Part shown: positions 9,770-19,029 of the stretch, one piece after another
How the letters are laid out: every line of letters begins with the position of its first letter
Numbering within the stretch: the stretch's first letter is position 1
NCBI RefSeq assembly: GCF_007005445.1
Contig: NZ_CP041387.1
Span: 2,356,001-2,420,000 of the forward strand
Direction of reading: 5' to 3'
DNA from: Rhodopseudomonas palustris
GTDB lineage: Bacteria; Pseudomonadota; Alphaproteobacteria; Rhizobiales; Xanthobacteraceae
Length of the DNA stretch: 64,000 nt
Program-made: the position numbers and the translations under genes
Notes under the pieces: model-generated
The model's input: only the letters and a program-made list of their open reading frames with translations
Database searches by the model: none
Told to the model about the DNA's origin: nothing

Positions 9770-10657
9770 TCACTCCAGATTCTGAACCTGCTCGCGGAAC
9801 TGCTCCACGACGTTCTTCATCGCCAGTCCCGCATTGGTGAGTTCCAGATCGATCGACTTGGAGCAACAGGTGTTGACTTCGCGGTTGAACTCCTGCGCCA
9901 GAAAGTCGAGCCGACGGCCGACGGCGCCGCCCTTGGCCAGCATCTCGCGGCTTTGGGCGATGTGCGAGGCGATGCGGTCGAGTTCTTCGCGGATGTCGGC
10001 CTTGGTCGCCATCATGATCGCTTCCTGATGCAGCCGGTCTGCATCGAACCGATCGGAGGCGTCGAGCAGCGTCGCGATCTGCTCGGCGAGCCGCGCCTTG
10101 ATCGCCTCCGGCTTTCTCCCCGGCGCGGCTTCCGCCTGCCTGGCAAGCGCCTCGAGTTCACCCAGGCGCTGCGCCAGCACCGCGGCAAGGCTGGCACCCT
10201 CGCGCCTGCGCATCTCGACGAGACTATCCAGCGCTTCGGCAAAGGCGGCCTCGACGGCAACGCGTGCGGCCTTGTCCTCGGCCTCGTCGGCCTCGGGTTC
10301 GACCACTTCGATCACGCCCTTGATGCCGAGCAGTCCGTCGATGCTCGGCGCGACCGCGTCGACCTTGCCGGCGATTTCTCCGGCGACCTTCAGCACCGAC
10401 GCCAGCACATCCTGATTGATCTGCACGGTCGATGCCGCATTGGCGCGCTTCACCGTGAGGTTGGCGTACACGGTGCCGCGAGACAGAGCTTCCGCGGCGC
10501 GCTTGCGCACCGAAGGCTCGATGTCGTCCCAACCGGGCGGCAGACGCATCCGGAAATCGAAGCCCTTGGCGTTGACCGACTTCAACTCCCAGTCGAACAC
10601 ATAAGGGCCGCTGGCGCCTTGGCTGCGTGCAAATCCGGTCATGCTCGATAACGACAT
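9770..10657 (-). CDS. yicC: YicC-family protein (endoribonuclease-like)
   Basis: The 295-residue product begins with the YicC hallmark SSMTGFARSQG and ends with the conserved C-terminal region containing VGRRLDFLAQEFNREVNT and a terminal coiled region (EQFREQVQNLE). YicC proteins are stress-linked, and an endoribonuclease activity has been reported for E. coli YicC. The gene lies immediately before gmk on the same strand, an arrangement conserved in many Proteobacteria. Length is normal. Confidence 0.92.
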   Translation of the reverse strand: MSLSSMTGFARSQGASGPYVFDWELKSVNAKGFDFRMRLPPGWDDIEPSVRKRAAEALSRGTVYANLTVKRANAASTVQINQDVLASVLKVAGEIAGKVDAVAPSIDGLLGIKGVIEVVEPEADEAEDKAARVAVEAAFAEALDSLVEMRRREGASLAAVLAQRLGELEALARQAEAAPGRKPEAIKARLAEQIATLLDASDRFDADRLHQEAIMMATKADIREELDRIASHIAQSREMLAKGGAVGRRLDFLAQEFNREVNTCCSKSIDLELTNAGLAMKNVVEQFREQVQNLE

Positions 10658-10759
10658 CGCGTCACTGTCTCCGGATTTCAGGGTTGAGAATCGTCCCGCG
10701 AGGGTTCGCGGAACTTAACGCAAACCCAGCCGCGATGTGAACATCCGTCCGCGTGTAAC

Positions 10760-12013
10760 CTACTCGGTTGCGCCATTCGGCGTCCCGTTGCGGACGCGTC
10801 GCTTCTGCGCACCGGACTTGGCCTTGGGCGAGCCGGTGGTCGCCGCGGTGGCCGCAGGGTCTGCTGCGGCATCGGGCGCCGGCGCGGCAGCACTCGACGC
10901 CGGCTCCTCCGCCGGCTCAACCGTATCGTTCTGTTGCTGGCGTTCGAGAGCGCGCAGCTTGGCGACGTTCTTCTGGTGCTGCTCGTAACTGTCGCTGAAC
11001 GCGTGACCGCCGCTGCCGTCGGCGACGAAATACAGATCGCGGGTGCGTGCCGGATTGGCGGCGGCTTCCAGCGAAGCCCGCCCCGGATTGGCGATCGGCC
11101 CGGGCGGCAGTCCGTCGATCACGTAGGTATTGTACGGCGACGGCTGGGTGATCTCGCTGCGCTTGATCGGACGGCCGAGCGTGCCCTTGCCGCCGACCAG
11201 ACCGTAGATGATCGTCGGGTCGGACTGCAGCCGCATCTTCTTCTGCAGGCGGTTGACGAACACGGCGGCGACGCGGGTGCGCTCGTCGGACTTTCCGGTC
11301 TCCTTCTCGACCAGCGAGGCCAAGGTTATCAGTTGCTCCGGCGTCTTGATCGGCAGGTCCGGATTGCGGCGCTCCCAGATCTCGCCGAGGATGCGCTTCT
11401 GCGCCTGCTGCAGACGGTTCAGCACCTGTTCGCGCGGCGTGCCGCGCGGGAATTTGTAAGTCTCGGGCAGCAACGTTCCTTCACGCGGAATTTCGCGGAT
11501 GCTCCCGGTGAAGATCGGGTTGTCGGACAGCCGCTCGACGATCTGCTCGGATGTCAGCCCTTCCGGAATCGTCACCGCGTGCTGCACCACCTTGCCCTCG
11601 ACGATGGTGCCGATCACGTCGCGCAGGCTGGCGTTCTTCTGGAACAGATACTCGCCCGGCTTCAGTTCGGTACGAGCCCGCAGCGCGATCACGCCGCCCG
11701 CGAACACCAGCCAGCCGTCTTCGATCACGCCTTCGCGCTTCAGGATCTGCGCAATGTCGTCGAGACCGGCGCGCTGCGGAATGTTGACGGTCTTGTCCTG
11801 CGCGAGCGGACCCGGCGCTTCCAGCTTGTTCTTGCCGTAGACGTACAGGCCGCCGGCGCCGATCATCACCACGACGATGAACGTGATGATCGCGTTGCCG
11901 ACGATCACCAGCGGATTGCGCGCATGGTCCGACCGCTTCGGCGGCGGCGGAAGCTGCTCCGGCTCGAGTGCCGCGCGTGGGCTTCTCGGCGAAATCGGCG
12001 GCCTTTCACTCAT
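10760..12013 (-). CDS. mltG: Endolytic murein transglycosylase MltG
   Basis: MltG cleaves nascent peptidoglycan strands at the inner membrane and is thought to terminate glycan elongation. The 417-residue protein has a cytoplasmic Pro-rich N-terminus and a single membrane helix near residue 35-60 (IITFIVVVMIGAGGLYVYG). The YceG domain contains the catalytic-glutamate region (LVEKETGKSDER) and the conserved MRLQSDPTIIYGL. The C-terminal ~70 residues are Ala/Pro/Thr-rich low complexity ending in Arg/Lys. The start at 12013 (MSERPP) was chosen over an upstream ATG at 12043. It follows fabF with a 203-base gap that holds no recognisable gene. Confidence 0.93.
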   Translation of the reverse strand: MSERPPISPRSPRAALEPEQLPPPPKRSDHARNPLVIVGNAIITFIVVVMIGAGGLYVYGKNKLEAPGPLAQDKTVNIPQRAGLDDIAQILKREGVIEDGWLVFAGGVIALRARTELKPGEYLFQKNASLRDVIGTIVEGKVVQHAVTIPEGLTSEQIVERLSDNPIFTGSIREIPREGTLLPETYKFPRGTPREQVLNRLQQAQKRILGEIWERRNPDLPIKTPEQLITLASLVEKETGKSDERTRVAAVFVNRLQKKMRLQSDPTIIYGLVGGKGTLGRPIKRSEITQPSPYNTYVIDGLPPGPIANPGRASLEAAANPARTRDLYFVADGSGGHAFSDSYEQHQKNVAKLRALERQQQNDTVEPAEEPASSAAAPAPDAAADPAATAATTGSPKAKSGAQKRRVRNGTPNGATE

Positions 12014-12216
12014 CGGTGCAACCTGAATCCTGTCGGCTCGCATTGGGACCGGCGCAACACTACACCGGCGACATCCTGGATCACGACATCGATGGCATGT
12101 CCGGACTGGACTCTATCCAGACGGATGAGGGCTGCAACCGATCATACGCCGAAACTGACGGACCCCGTAGGGTTTAGCAGCGATTGCGGCCAAACGGTGG
12201 ATGACGAGTCGCGCGT

Positions 12217-13482
12217 CTAGTTCGGCACCCGCTGCAACAGCAGCGAAGCGTTGGTGCCGCCGAACCCGAACGAGTTCGACAACGCGACGTTGATCTCGCG
12301 CGACCGCGGCTTCCACGGCACGAGATCGATCGCGGTGTCGACCGACGGGTTGTCCAGGTTGATCGTCGGCGGCGCGACGTTGTCGCGAATCGCCAGCACG
12401 CTGAAGATCGCCTCCACCGCGCCCGCGGCGCCGAGCAGATGACCGATCGACGATTTGGTCGACGACATCGACACCCGCGACGCGGCATTGCCCAGCAGGC
12501 GCTGCGCCGCGCCGAGTTCGATCTCGTCGCCGAGCGGCGTCGAGGTTCCGTGCGCGTTGATGTAGTCGATGTCCGACACCGCGATGCCGCCGCGCTTGAT
12601 CGCGGCGCTCATGCAGCGGAACGCGCCGTCGCCGTCGGAGCTCGGCGCGGTGATGTGATAAGCGTCGCCCGACAGGCCGTAGCCGATCACTTCGGCATAG
12701 ATCCGGGCGCCGCGCGCCTTGGCGTGTTCGTACTCTTCGAGAACGACGATGCCGGCGCCCTCGCCCATCACGAAGCCGTCGCGATCCTTGTCGTAGGGCC
12801 GCGACGCCTTCTGCGGCGAATCGTTGAAGCCGGTCGAAAGCGCGCGCGCCGCAGCGAAGCCGGCCATCGCCAGACGACTGATCGGAGATTCGGTGCCGCC
12901 GGCGACCATCACGTCGGCGTCGCCGAGCGCGATCAGACGGGCCGCGTCACCGATCGCATGTGCGCCGGTCGAGCACGCGGTGACGACCGAATGGTTCGGT
13001 CCCTTGAGGCCGAATTCGATCGAGACGTAGCCGGAGGCGAGGTTGATCAGGCGACCGGGAATGAAGAACGGAGAAATCCGGCGCGGACCGCGTTGCTCGA
13101 GCAGCAGCGCGGTTTCGGCGATGCCCTGCAGACCGCCGATGCCGGAGCCGATCAGCACGCCCGAGGCGCAGCGCTCTTCTTCGGTGGACGGATGCCAGCC
13201 GGCGTCGTCGAGCGCCTGGCGAGCCGCCGCCATCGCAAAGACGATGAAGTCGTCGACCTTGCGCTGGTCTTTCGGCTCCATCCACTGGTCGGGATTGAAA
13301 GTGCCTTCGGTGCCGTCGCCGCGCGGAATGATGCAGGCGATCTGGCTGGCGAGATCGGAGACCTCGAACGCCTCGATCTTGCGTGCGCCGCTCTCGCCGG
13401 CGAGAACACGCCTCCAGGTCGTTTCGACGCCGCAGCCCAGCGGCGAGACCATGCCAAGGCCCGTGACGACAACCCGTCTCAT
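12217..13482 (-). CDS. fabF: Beta-ketoacyl-ACP synthase II
   Basis: FabF elongates acyl-ACP by condensing it with malonyl-ACP. The 421-residue protein has the thiolase fold with catalytic Cys170 in VVTACSTGAH, and the two active-site histidines in NAHGTSTPLGD and KSSIGHLLGAAG. The start at 13482 (MRRVVVTGLG) matches the family N-terminus; the upstream in-frame ATG is less likely. It is downstream of acpP in the fabD-fabG-acpP-fabF cluster, separated from acpP by a strong hairpin. Confidence 0.97.
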   Translation of the reverse strand: MRRVVVTGLGMVSPLGCGVETTWRRVLAGESGARKIEAFEVSDLASQIACIIPRGDGTEGTFNPDQWMEPKDQRKVDDFIVFAMAAARQALDDAGWHPSTEEERCASGVLIGSGIGGLQGIAETALLLEQRGPRRISPFFIPGRLINLASGYVSIEFGLKGPNHSVVTACSTGAHAIGDAARLIALGDADVMVAGGTESPISRLAMAGFAAARALSTGFNDSPQKASRPYDKDRDGFVMGEGAGIVVLEEYEHAKARGARIYAEVIGYGLSGDAYHITAPSSDGDGAFRCMSAAIKRGGIAVSDIDYINAHGTSTPLGDEIELGAAQRLLGNAASRVSMSSTKSSIGHLLGAAGAVEAIFSVLAIRDNVAPPTINLDNPSVDTAIDLVPWKPRSREINVALSNSFGFGGTNASLLLQRVPN

Positions 13483-13520
13483 CTCCAGCACTCCGGCGTC
13501 CAATGCGCAATGCAAAGCAA

Positions 13521-13559
13521 GAAGCCGGTGGACCGCCGTGATGCGGTCCGGCCGGCTTC
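13521..13559 (-). terminator. Hairpin between acpP and fabF (terminator/attenuator)
   Basis: An inverted repeat with arms of about 16 bases (outer GAAGCCGG paired with CCGGCTTC, inner GGACCGC paired with GCGGTCC) lies 20 bases after the acpP stop. On the minus strand it is followed by TTGCTTTGC. It probably causes partial termination, so that acpP mRNA exceeds fabF mRNA, which suits the high demand for acyl carrier protein. Function is inferred from structure and position. Confidence 0.6.
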
Positions 13560-13578
13560 CATCACATCGCGCGGAGCG

Positions 13579-13818
13579 TCAGCTCTTCGCGTTCTTTTCG
13601 AGAAACTTGGTGGCGTCGCCGACGGTGAGAATCGTCTCGGCGGCATCGTCCGGAATTTCGCAGCCGAACTCTTCTTCGAACGCCATCACGAGTTCGACGG
13701 TGTCGAGGCTGTCGGCGCCGAGATCGTCGATGAAGCTGGCGCTATCGACCACTTTCTCGGGTTCGACACCAAGGTGTTCGACCACGATCTTCTTAACCCG
13801 CTCGCCAATCTCACTCAT
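13579..13818 (-). CDS. acpP: Acyl carrier protein
   Basis: The 79-residue acidic protein carries the 4'-phosphopantetheine attachment site at Ser37 in [11 protein letters not shown]. Length, helical pattern and acidity match AcpP, which carries growing acyl chains in type II fatty-acid synthesis. It lies between fabG and fabF. A 304-base gap upstream suggests its own promoter in addition to any read-through from fabG. Confidence 0.98.
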   Translation of the reverse strand: MSEIGERVKKIVVEHLGVEPEKVVDSASFIDDLGADSLDTVELVMAFEEEFGCEIPDDAAETILTVGDATKFLEKNAKS

Positions 13819-14122
13819 GTATTTAACCCCGTGCTGTTCCGTTTCGACCCGACCGACAGACGATACGAGCCATCGTGGTGCGTCAACTCGCTAAGTTCCC
13901 GTCGCATCGCGAAGTGTGTTGATTTTGCCCCCGTCCCCGGGTCGAAGCCGACCACAAGGGCGGCAGGCTCCCCATCGCCAATATACAGGGTTTGGACTTC
14001 CTGCAATGGCCTTCTTTTGCCTGTCCGCCGGTGCTTCGGTTATCATACTTCCGATGCATTGACCACAAGTCCGGGGCGACGGGCGGAGGGCCGCGCGCGT
14101 CGCCACAGGCTCGCAGATCGCC
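13819..14122. other. Intergenic region between fabG and acpP
   Basis: This 304-base gap holds no convincing gene. On the minus strand TTGTGG and TATGAT (around 14065-14040) resemble -35 and -10 boxes, but with a short 15-base spacer, so a promoter for acpP here is only a suggestion. A 63-codon minus-strand frame that overlaps the acpP start by ATGA was considered and judged to be leader sequence. Confidence 0.4.
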
Positions 14123-14860
14123 TCAGATCATCGCCATCCCGCCGTTGACGTGAATGGTCTGACCGGTGACGTAGGCGGCTTCGTTCGAACTGAGATAAAC
14201 CGCCGCAGCGGCGATGTCCTCGGGCGTGCCCAGCCTGCCGGCCGGCACCTTGCCGAGAATCGCTTCGCGCTGTTTGTCGTTGAGAACGTCGGTCATCGGC
14301 GTCGCGATGAAGCCCGGCGCGATGCAGTTGGCGGTGACGTTGCGCTTGGCGTATTCGGCGCCCAGGGTCTTGATCATGCCGATCAGCCCGGCCTTCGATG
14401 CCGTGTAGTTGCCCTGCCCCGGATTGCCGGTGACGCCGACCACCGAAGTGATCGCGATGATGCGGCCGAACTTCTTGCGCATCATCAGCTTGGTGGCAGC
14501 GCGCGTCAGCCGGAAGGTCGCCGTGAGGTTGACCTTGATCACCTCGTCCCAATCCTCGTCGCGCAATTGCACGAACAGATTGTCGCGGGTGATACCTGCG
14601 TTACATACCAGGATGTCGAGCCCGCCCATCGCCTCGGCCGCCGCCGGCACCAGCGCCTCGACCTCGGCCGCGTCCGACAGATTGCACGGCAGTACGTGGA
14701 CTCGTTCGCCGAGCTTGGCGGCCAGCGAGTCGAGCGCCTCGCGCCGCGTGCCGGAGATCGCCACGGTGGCGCCCTGGCCGTGCAGCGCCTGGGCGATCGC
14801 ACCGCCGATGCCGCCGGTTGCGCCGGTCACCAGCGCGGTTCTGCCTGTCAGATCGAACAT
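14123..14860 (-). CDS. fabG: 3-oxoacyl-ACP reductase
   Basis: FabG reduces beta-ketoacyl-ACP with NADPH. The 245-residue short-chain dehydrogenase shows the TGATGGIGGAIA nucleotide-binding loop, the NAG motif (CNAGITRDN), the active-site Ser in ITSVVGVTGNPGQ and Tyr-x-x-x-Lys in NYTASKAG. The C-terminus (TGQTIHVNGGMAMI) is typical for FabG rather than a generic SDR. It follows fabD by 19 bases, so they share a transcript. Confidence 0.96.
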   Translation of the reverse strand: MFDLTGRTALVTGATGGIGGAIAQALHGQGATVAISGTRREALDSLAAKLGERVHVLPCNLSDAAEVEALVPAAAEAMGGLDILVCNAGITRDNLFVQLRDEDWDEVIKVNLTATFRLTRAATKLMMRKKFGRIIAITSVVGVTGNPGQGNYTASKAGLIGMIKTLGAEYAKRNVTANCIAPGFIATPMTDVLNDKQREAILGKVPAGRLGTPEDIAAAAVYLSSNEAAYVTGQTIHVNGGMAMI

Positions 14861-14879
14861 CTCGCCTCCTTGTGCCGGC

Positions 14880-15839
14880 TTACGCCGAACGTTCGGCCGC
14901 CAGCGCGTCTTTGGCCGACGCGATGTCGTTGGGGCCGCCTACGGAAATACCGGTCGCACCATCGGCAATGCGCTTCACCAAGCCGCTGAGCACCTTGCCG
15001 GCGCCGATCTCCAGAAACCGGTTCACGCCCTGCGACGCCATGAAGGCGACCGACTCGCGCCAGCGCACCGTGCCGGTAACCTGCTCGACCAGACGGCGGC
15101 GGATTTCATCCGGATCGGTAATCGGCGACGCCAGGACGTTGGCGACCAGCGGAGCCGCCGGCGCCTTGATGGTGACGCCCGCGAGCGCCTCGGCCATCGC
15201 TTCGGCCGCCGGCTGCATCAGCGAACAATGGAACGGAGCGGATACCGGCAGCAGCATCGCGCGCTTGGCACCCTTGCCCTTGGCGATCTCGACCGCGCGC
15301 TCCACCGCATCTTTATGGCCGGAGACGACGACCTGACCGCCGCCATTGTCATTGGCGGCCTGGCAGACCTGGCCCTGGGCCGCTTCGGCCGCCACCGCGA
15401 CGGCGGTGTCGTAATCGAGCCCGAGCAGCGCCGCCATTGCGCCGACGCCGACCGGTACAGCCTTCTGCATCGCCTGACCGCGGATCCGCAGCAGGCGCGC
15501 GGTGTCGCTCACGCTCAGGCTTCCAGCGGCCGCGAGCGCGGAATATTCGCCGAGCGAATGACCGGCGACGAAAGCCGCGTCCTTGCCGACCGACACTCCG
15601 GCCTCGGCCTCCAGCACCCGCATCGTCGCCAGCGAAACCGCCATCAGCGCCGGCTGTGCATTCTCGGTGAGCTGCAGCGTTTCGGCCGGACCGTCCCAAA
15701 TGATCGCCGTCAGCTTTTCGCCGAGCGCAGCGTCGACTTCGTCGAACACCGCCCGCGCCGCCGGAAAGGCATCGGCGAGCGCCTTGCCCATGCCCACGGC
15801 CTGCGACCCCTGCCCCGGAAAGGTGAATGCTGCGGTCAT
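14880..15839 (-). CDS. fabD: Malonyl-CoA:ACP transacylase
   Basis: FabD transfers malonyl from CoA to AcpP and so supplies the extender unit to FabF. The 319-residue protein opens with FTFPGQGSQAVGMGKAL and has the nucleophilic serine in VAGHSLGEYSAL, the catalytic histidine region VSAPFHCSLM and the conserved arginine motif LLRIRGQAMQ. It is the first gene of the minus-strand fatty-acid cluster, and its promoter presumably lies in the large divergent gap before rpsF. Confidence 0.97.
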   Translation of the reverse strand: MTAAFTFPGQGSQAVGMGKALADAFPAARAVFDEVDAALGEKLTAIIWDGPAETLQLTENAQPALMAVSLATMRVLEAEAGVSVGKDAAFVAGHSLGEYSALAAAGSLSVSDTARLLRIRGQAMQKAVPVGVGAMAALLGLDYDTAVAVAAEAAQGQVCQAANDNGGGQVVVSGHKDAVERAVEIAKGKGAKRAMLLPVSAPFHCSLMQPAAEAMAEALAGVTIKAPAAPLVANVLASPITDPDEIRRRLVEQVTGTVRWRESVAFMASQGVNRFLEIGAGKVLSGLVKRIADGATGISVGGPNDIASAKDALAAERSA

Positions 15840-16552
15840 CTGGATTCCTGAACCTGTCTCTGAAGTCGGGGCCGTAAGACACCGCCCGGCCCCGTCGTGT
15901 CAAGTTGACTGCTGTCTAACATCCGTTCGTTCCGGCTGCGAAGCACAGGCTTGCTGCGGCCGATGTGGAGGGGCCTCATAAGCAGCTCGGGAGGATGCGC
16001 TGTCGGCAGCGTGAAAAGGGTGACCGCACAACGGCATGACGACCGTTCCTCGGAAACTGATCAATGCCGATCCAGCGACGCAATCGCCAGCCCGATGGAC
16101 GAATATTCCTCATGCGATGGATCAGCGAACGACAATTGCTTTTGAGAAAGGCGGGCTTTTGTACACACCGCCGTCTTACGGCATAACGAGCCCCCGCCCC
16201 CGGCATGCGGTCCCGTCGCTCCATCGCGGCATGCCCGGCGAATAGGACTGATTCGGATCGCTCGTCTGGCCAGCAGCCCCCGGAACCGGCAGACCTGTGG
16301 TCGACACTGCAAATTCCGTCCCTTGCCAAGGCGGCCGAAATCCGTATAACGGCGCATCCGCAGATCCCGGCCGGGAGCTGAACGGACGGCTTTATCACGA
16401 TCTCCGCAGGGCTTTTCGATCCTTGGCGATTTTGATGCGGCAGGGCCAGTCGGCTCGTCGTCCCGTGCTTCCGCCTTCTGAGCAGTCGAGTCCTTTCCGA
16501 AGGGTTCGAAGGGCTTGCCGCCGGTTCTGCGCTAACACGAGAAAGGACAACC
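15840..16552. promoter_or_regulatory. Divergent intergenic region between fabD and rpsF
   Basis: This 713-base region separates the divergent fabD and rpsF operons and should contain both promoters. I see no supportable gene in it. Apparent frames of 60-190 codons on both strands lack a ribosome-binding site and family character. The only clear signal is GAAAGGA at about 16539-16545, a good Shine-Dalgarno for rpsF at 16553. An autoregulatory leader for the S6-S18 operon is possible but could not be demonstrated by eye. Confidence 0.5.
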
Positions 16553-17029
16553 ATGCCTCTTTATGAGCATGTCTTTTTGGCGCGCCAGGATGCCAGCGCC
16601 CAGCAGGTCGAAGAGCTCACCACCCAGATCACCGGCGTGATCGAAGGTCTCGGCGGCAAGGTCACCAAGACCGAGTCGTGGGGCCTGCGCTCCCTCACCT
16701 ACCGCATGAACAAGAACCGCAAGGCGCATTTCGTGCTGCTGAACATCGACGGCCCGGCCGCGGTGGTCTCCGAAATCGAGCGCCAGGAGCGGATCAACGA
16801 AGACGTCATCCGTTATCTGACGGTGCGCGTCGACGAACACGAGGAAGGCCCCTCGGCGATGATGCGCAAGGCCGATCGGGATCGCGAACGCGACGACCGT
16901 GGCCCCCGCGAGGGTGGTTTCCGCGGTGATCGCGAAGGCCGTGGCGACCGCGACGGTTTCCGTGGCGATCGTGGTCCGCGCCGTCCGCGTGAAGACGCCG
17001 ACGCCCCCGCAGCAGCAGTCGAGGAGTAA
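16553..17029 (+). CDS. rpsF: 30S ribosomal protein S6 with charged C-terminal tail
   Basis: S6 binds 16S rRNA in the platform of the 30S subunit together with S18. The first ~100 residues are a standard S6 domain ([33 protein letters not shown]). From about residue 103 a 55-residue Arg/Asp/Gly-rich tail follows, with the near-repeats [13 protein letters not shown] and [14 protein letters not shown]. Long charged tails on S6 are common in alphaproteobacteria. The gene leads the rpsF-rpsR-DUF2232-rplI operon. Confidence 0.97.
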   Translation: MPLYEHVFLARQDASAQQVEELTTQITGVIEGLGGKVTKTESWGLRSLTYRMNKNRKAHFVLLNIDGPAAVVSEIERQERINEDVIRYLTVRVDEHEEGPSAMMRKADRDRERDDRGPREGGFRGDREGRGDRDGFRGDRGPRRPREDADAPAAAVEE

Positions 17030-17034
17030 GCATC

Positions 17035-17274
17035 ATGGCTGAAGCAGGTGCCCGCCGTCCGTTCTTCCGCCGCCGCAAGACCTGCCCGTTCACGGGAGCG
17101 AATGCGCCGAAGATCGACTACAAGGATTCCAAGCTGCTGATGCGTTACGTCTCGGAGCGCGGCAAGATCGTGCCGAGCCGCATCACCGCCGTCTCCGCCA
17201 AGAAGCAGCGCGAGCTCGCGCGCGCCATCAAGCGCGCCCGCTTCCTCGGTCTGCTGCCCTACGTGATCCGCTGA
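17035..17274 (+). CDS. rpsR: 30S ribosomal protein S18
   Basis: This 79-residue basic protein matches S18: [13 protein letters not shown] at the N-terminus, then [19 protein letters not shown] and the C-terminal [21 protein letters not shown]18 forms a heterodimer with S6 in the small subunit. The gene starts 5 bases after rpsF, so the two are co-transcribed and presumably coupled. Confidence 0.98.
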   Translation: MAEAGARRPFFRRRKTCPFTGANAPKIDYKDSKLLMRYVSERGKIVPSRITAVSAKKQRELARAIKRARFLGLLPYVIR

Positions 17275-17276
17275 TC

Positions 17277-17313
17277 GAAGTGGCCTCGCGGCGTCCGCGC
17301 CGCGGGGCCCTTC
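17277..17313 (+). terminator. GC-rich hairpin after rpsR (attenuator or terminator)
   Basis: Directly after the rpsR stop, GAAG-TGGCC-CGCGGCG pairs imperfectly with CGCCGCG-GGCC-CTTC around a 4-base loop, followed by GAATTTT. The stem is strong and the T-run short, so it may reduce read-through into DUF2232 and rplI rather than end the operon. Confidence 0.5.
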
Positions 17314-17398
17314 GAATTTTCATAAGGCTTCCGGGTCGTCCGGTCGCCGATGGTTGGGGCGAAACGCCTCTAACCGCTCGAAGGGAGCGGGACAGCTA

Positions 17399-18349
17399 AT
17401 GATGTTTCAAGTCCTGATCGCGCTCGCCGCCGGCTGTGCTTCGGCGTTGATGTTCGCCTCGATCGTCTCCGGCGCGCTGATCGCACTGCTGCTGTTCTAC
17501 CTGGCCCCGCTGCCGTTGATGGTGGCCGCGCTCGGCTGGGGCGTGGTCGCAGCCGCAATCGGTGGCCTGATCGCCGCCGCCGGCCTCGCTGCGCTCGTCA
17601 GCTTTCCTTACGCCATCGCCTTTCTCCTCACCATCGCCGTCCCGGCGTGCTGGCTCGGCCATCTTGCGCTGCTGGCGCGTCCTGCCGATGCCCCGCAAGG
17701 CGACGCGGCGCCGCTGGAATGGTACCCGATCGGCCGACTGGTCGTGTGGATGGCCGGATTCGCGGCGACCACCACGATGGCGGCCTTGTTTTCCCTCGGC
17801 ACGGACGGCGCCGCGATTGCAGACGGCCTGCGCAGCGGCTTGCAGCGCGCCCTCGGCCCGCGCAGCACGCCCGGCAGCGACGCCGCCCTGATCGACGCGC
17901 TGGCGGCAATCGCGCCGCCTGCTGCCGCGACGGTGGCGATGCTGACACTGACGCTGAATTTGTGGCTGGCGGCGAAGATCACCGCCGCCTCCAACCGGCT
18001 GGGCCGGCCCTGGCCGGATCTGCGGACCGTGACGCTGCCGCCGTTGACGCTGGCGGTGCTGTCGCTGGCTTTGGCCCTGAGCTTCGTCGGCGGATTGACG
18101 TCGATGTTCGGCAAGACGATCAGTGCAGCGTTGTTCGTGGCCTACGGACTGACCGGCGCCGCGACGCTGCATACCGTGACGATGGCGGCGCGCAACCGCC
18201 TGTTCCTGCTCAGCTCTGCCTACGCGCTGATGCTGATCTTCCTGTGGCCCGCGGTCGGCCTGATCGTGCTCGGCCTCGGTGACGCCTTTCTCAATCTCCG
18301 GCAGCGCTACTTCCAGCGCCGCTCGATGCCGCCTCCACCCTCTCACTGA
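17399..18349 (+). CDS. DUF2232 (YybS-like) multipass membrane protein
   Basis: The 316-residue product is almost entirely hydrophobic with about eight predicted membrane segments, beginning VLIALAAGCASALMFASIVSG and ending with LMLIFLWPAVGLIVLGLGDAF. Position between rpsR and rplI matches the DUF2232/YybS family, whose function is not established. ATG 17399 (followed by ATG 17402) was chosen because AAGGGAG lies about 11 bases upstream; an upstream in-frame start is less plausible. The C-terminal tail (RYFQRRSMPPPPSH) is short and basic. Confidence 0.85.
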   Translation: MMFQVLIALAAGCASALMFASIVSGALIALLLFYLAPLPLMVAALGWGVVAAAIGGLIAAAGLAALVSFPYAIAFLLTIAVPACWLGHLALLARPADAPQGDAAPLEWYPIGRLVVWMAGFAATTTMAALFSLGTDGAAIADGLRSGLQRALGPRSTPGSDAALIDALAAIAPPAAATVAMLTLTLNLWLAAKITAASNRLGRPWPDLRTVTLPPLTLAVLSLALALSFVGGLTSMFGKTISAALFVAYGLTGAATLHTVTMAARNRLFLLSSAYALMLIFLWPAVGLIVLGLGDAFLNLRQRYFQRRSMPPPPSH

Positions 18350-18385
18350 AACGACATTCGCAAACACACGACTAAGGAGATCACG

Positions 18386-18973
18386 ATGGAAGTCATTCTG
18401 CTGGAACGCGTCGCCAAGCTCGGCCAGATGGGCGAACTGGTTCGCGTCAAGGATGGTTTTGCGCGCAACTTCCTGCTGCCGCGCGGCAAGGCGCTGCGTG
18501 CGACCGCCGCCAATCGCGAGAAGTACGAGCACATGAAGGCCGACCTCGAGGCGCGCAACATCGCCGCCAAGGCCGAAGCCGCCAAGGTCGCCGAGAAGAT
18601 CGACGGTCAGAACGTGGTGGTGGTCCGCCAGGCGTCGGAAGGCGGCCAGTTGTTCGGCTCGGTCTCGGTGCGCGACATCGTCGCGAGCTTCGATGCCGAA
18701 GGCGTCAAGATCGACCGCAGCCAGGTGCTGCTCGACGCGCCGATCAAGACCATCGGCAAGCACTCGATCCAGGTCGCGGTGCATCCCGAAGTGGAAGTCG
18801 CCGTCTCCGTCACCGTGGCGCGCAGCGCCGAGGAAGCCGAGCGGATCAATCGCGGTGAAGACATCTCCAGCCGCCGCGAGGACGAAGACGCCGCCGCCGA
18901 GGCGCTGGCCGCCGCCGGCGAATTCTTCGATCCGGACGCGCAGTTCGGCGAAGAGCAGCCGGCCGAGCAGTAA
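18386..18973 (+). CDS. rplI: 50S ribosomal protein L9
   Basis: L9 binds 23S rRNA and helps maintain reading frame. The 195-residue protein starts with the L9 signature [22 protein letters not shown] and [12 protein letters not shown], followed by the long connecting helix and the C-terminal rRNA-binding domain. An acidic Ala/Glu-rich tail (from about 160) extends it beyond the ~150 residues of E. coli L9, as is usual in alphaproteobacteria. It is the last gene of the rpsF operon; its original terminator has been split by an insertion sequence. Confidence 0.97.
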   Translation: MEVILLERVAKLGQMGELVRVKDGFARNFLLPRGKALRATAANREKYEHMKADLEARNIAAKAEAAKVAEKIDGQNVVVVRQASEGGQLFGSVSVRDIVASFDAEGVKIDRSQVLLDAPIKTIGKHSIQVAVHPEVEVAVSVTVARSAEEAERINRGEDISSRREDEDAAAEALAAAGEFFDPDAQFGEEQPAEQ

Positions 18974-19002
18974 GCTACTGCTCGCGTCCGATCAAAATGA
19001 AA

Positions 19003-19029
19003 GCCCGGCCTGATCGCATCAGGCCGGGC
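19003..19029. terminator. Left copy of duplicated terminator palindrome
   Basis: A perfect 11-bp stem (GCCCGGCCTGA) with loop TCGCA lies 29 bases after the rplI stop. It is identical to 20527-20553 and forms the left half of the target duplication of the inserted element. On the plus strand it is followed by TCAGACC from the element instead of a T-run, so its strength as an rplI terminator is probably reduced. Confidence 0.85.

Noticed and set aside
13815-14006. A 63-codon minus-strand frame ending ATGA on the acpP start.
   Set aside because: No recognisable family and no clear ribosome-binding site; acpP commonly has an untranslated leader, so this was treated as intergenic.
15976-16554. 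A 192-codon minus-strand frame upstream of rpsF.
   Set aside because: It spans the divergent promoter region, has low-complexity Arg/Ser composition, and no ribosome-binding site or domain.
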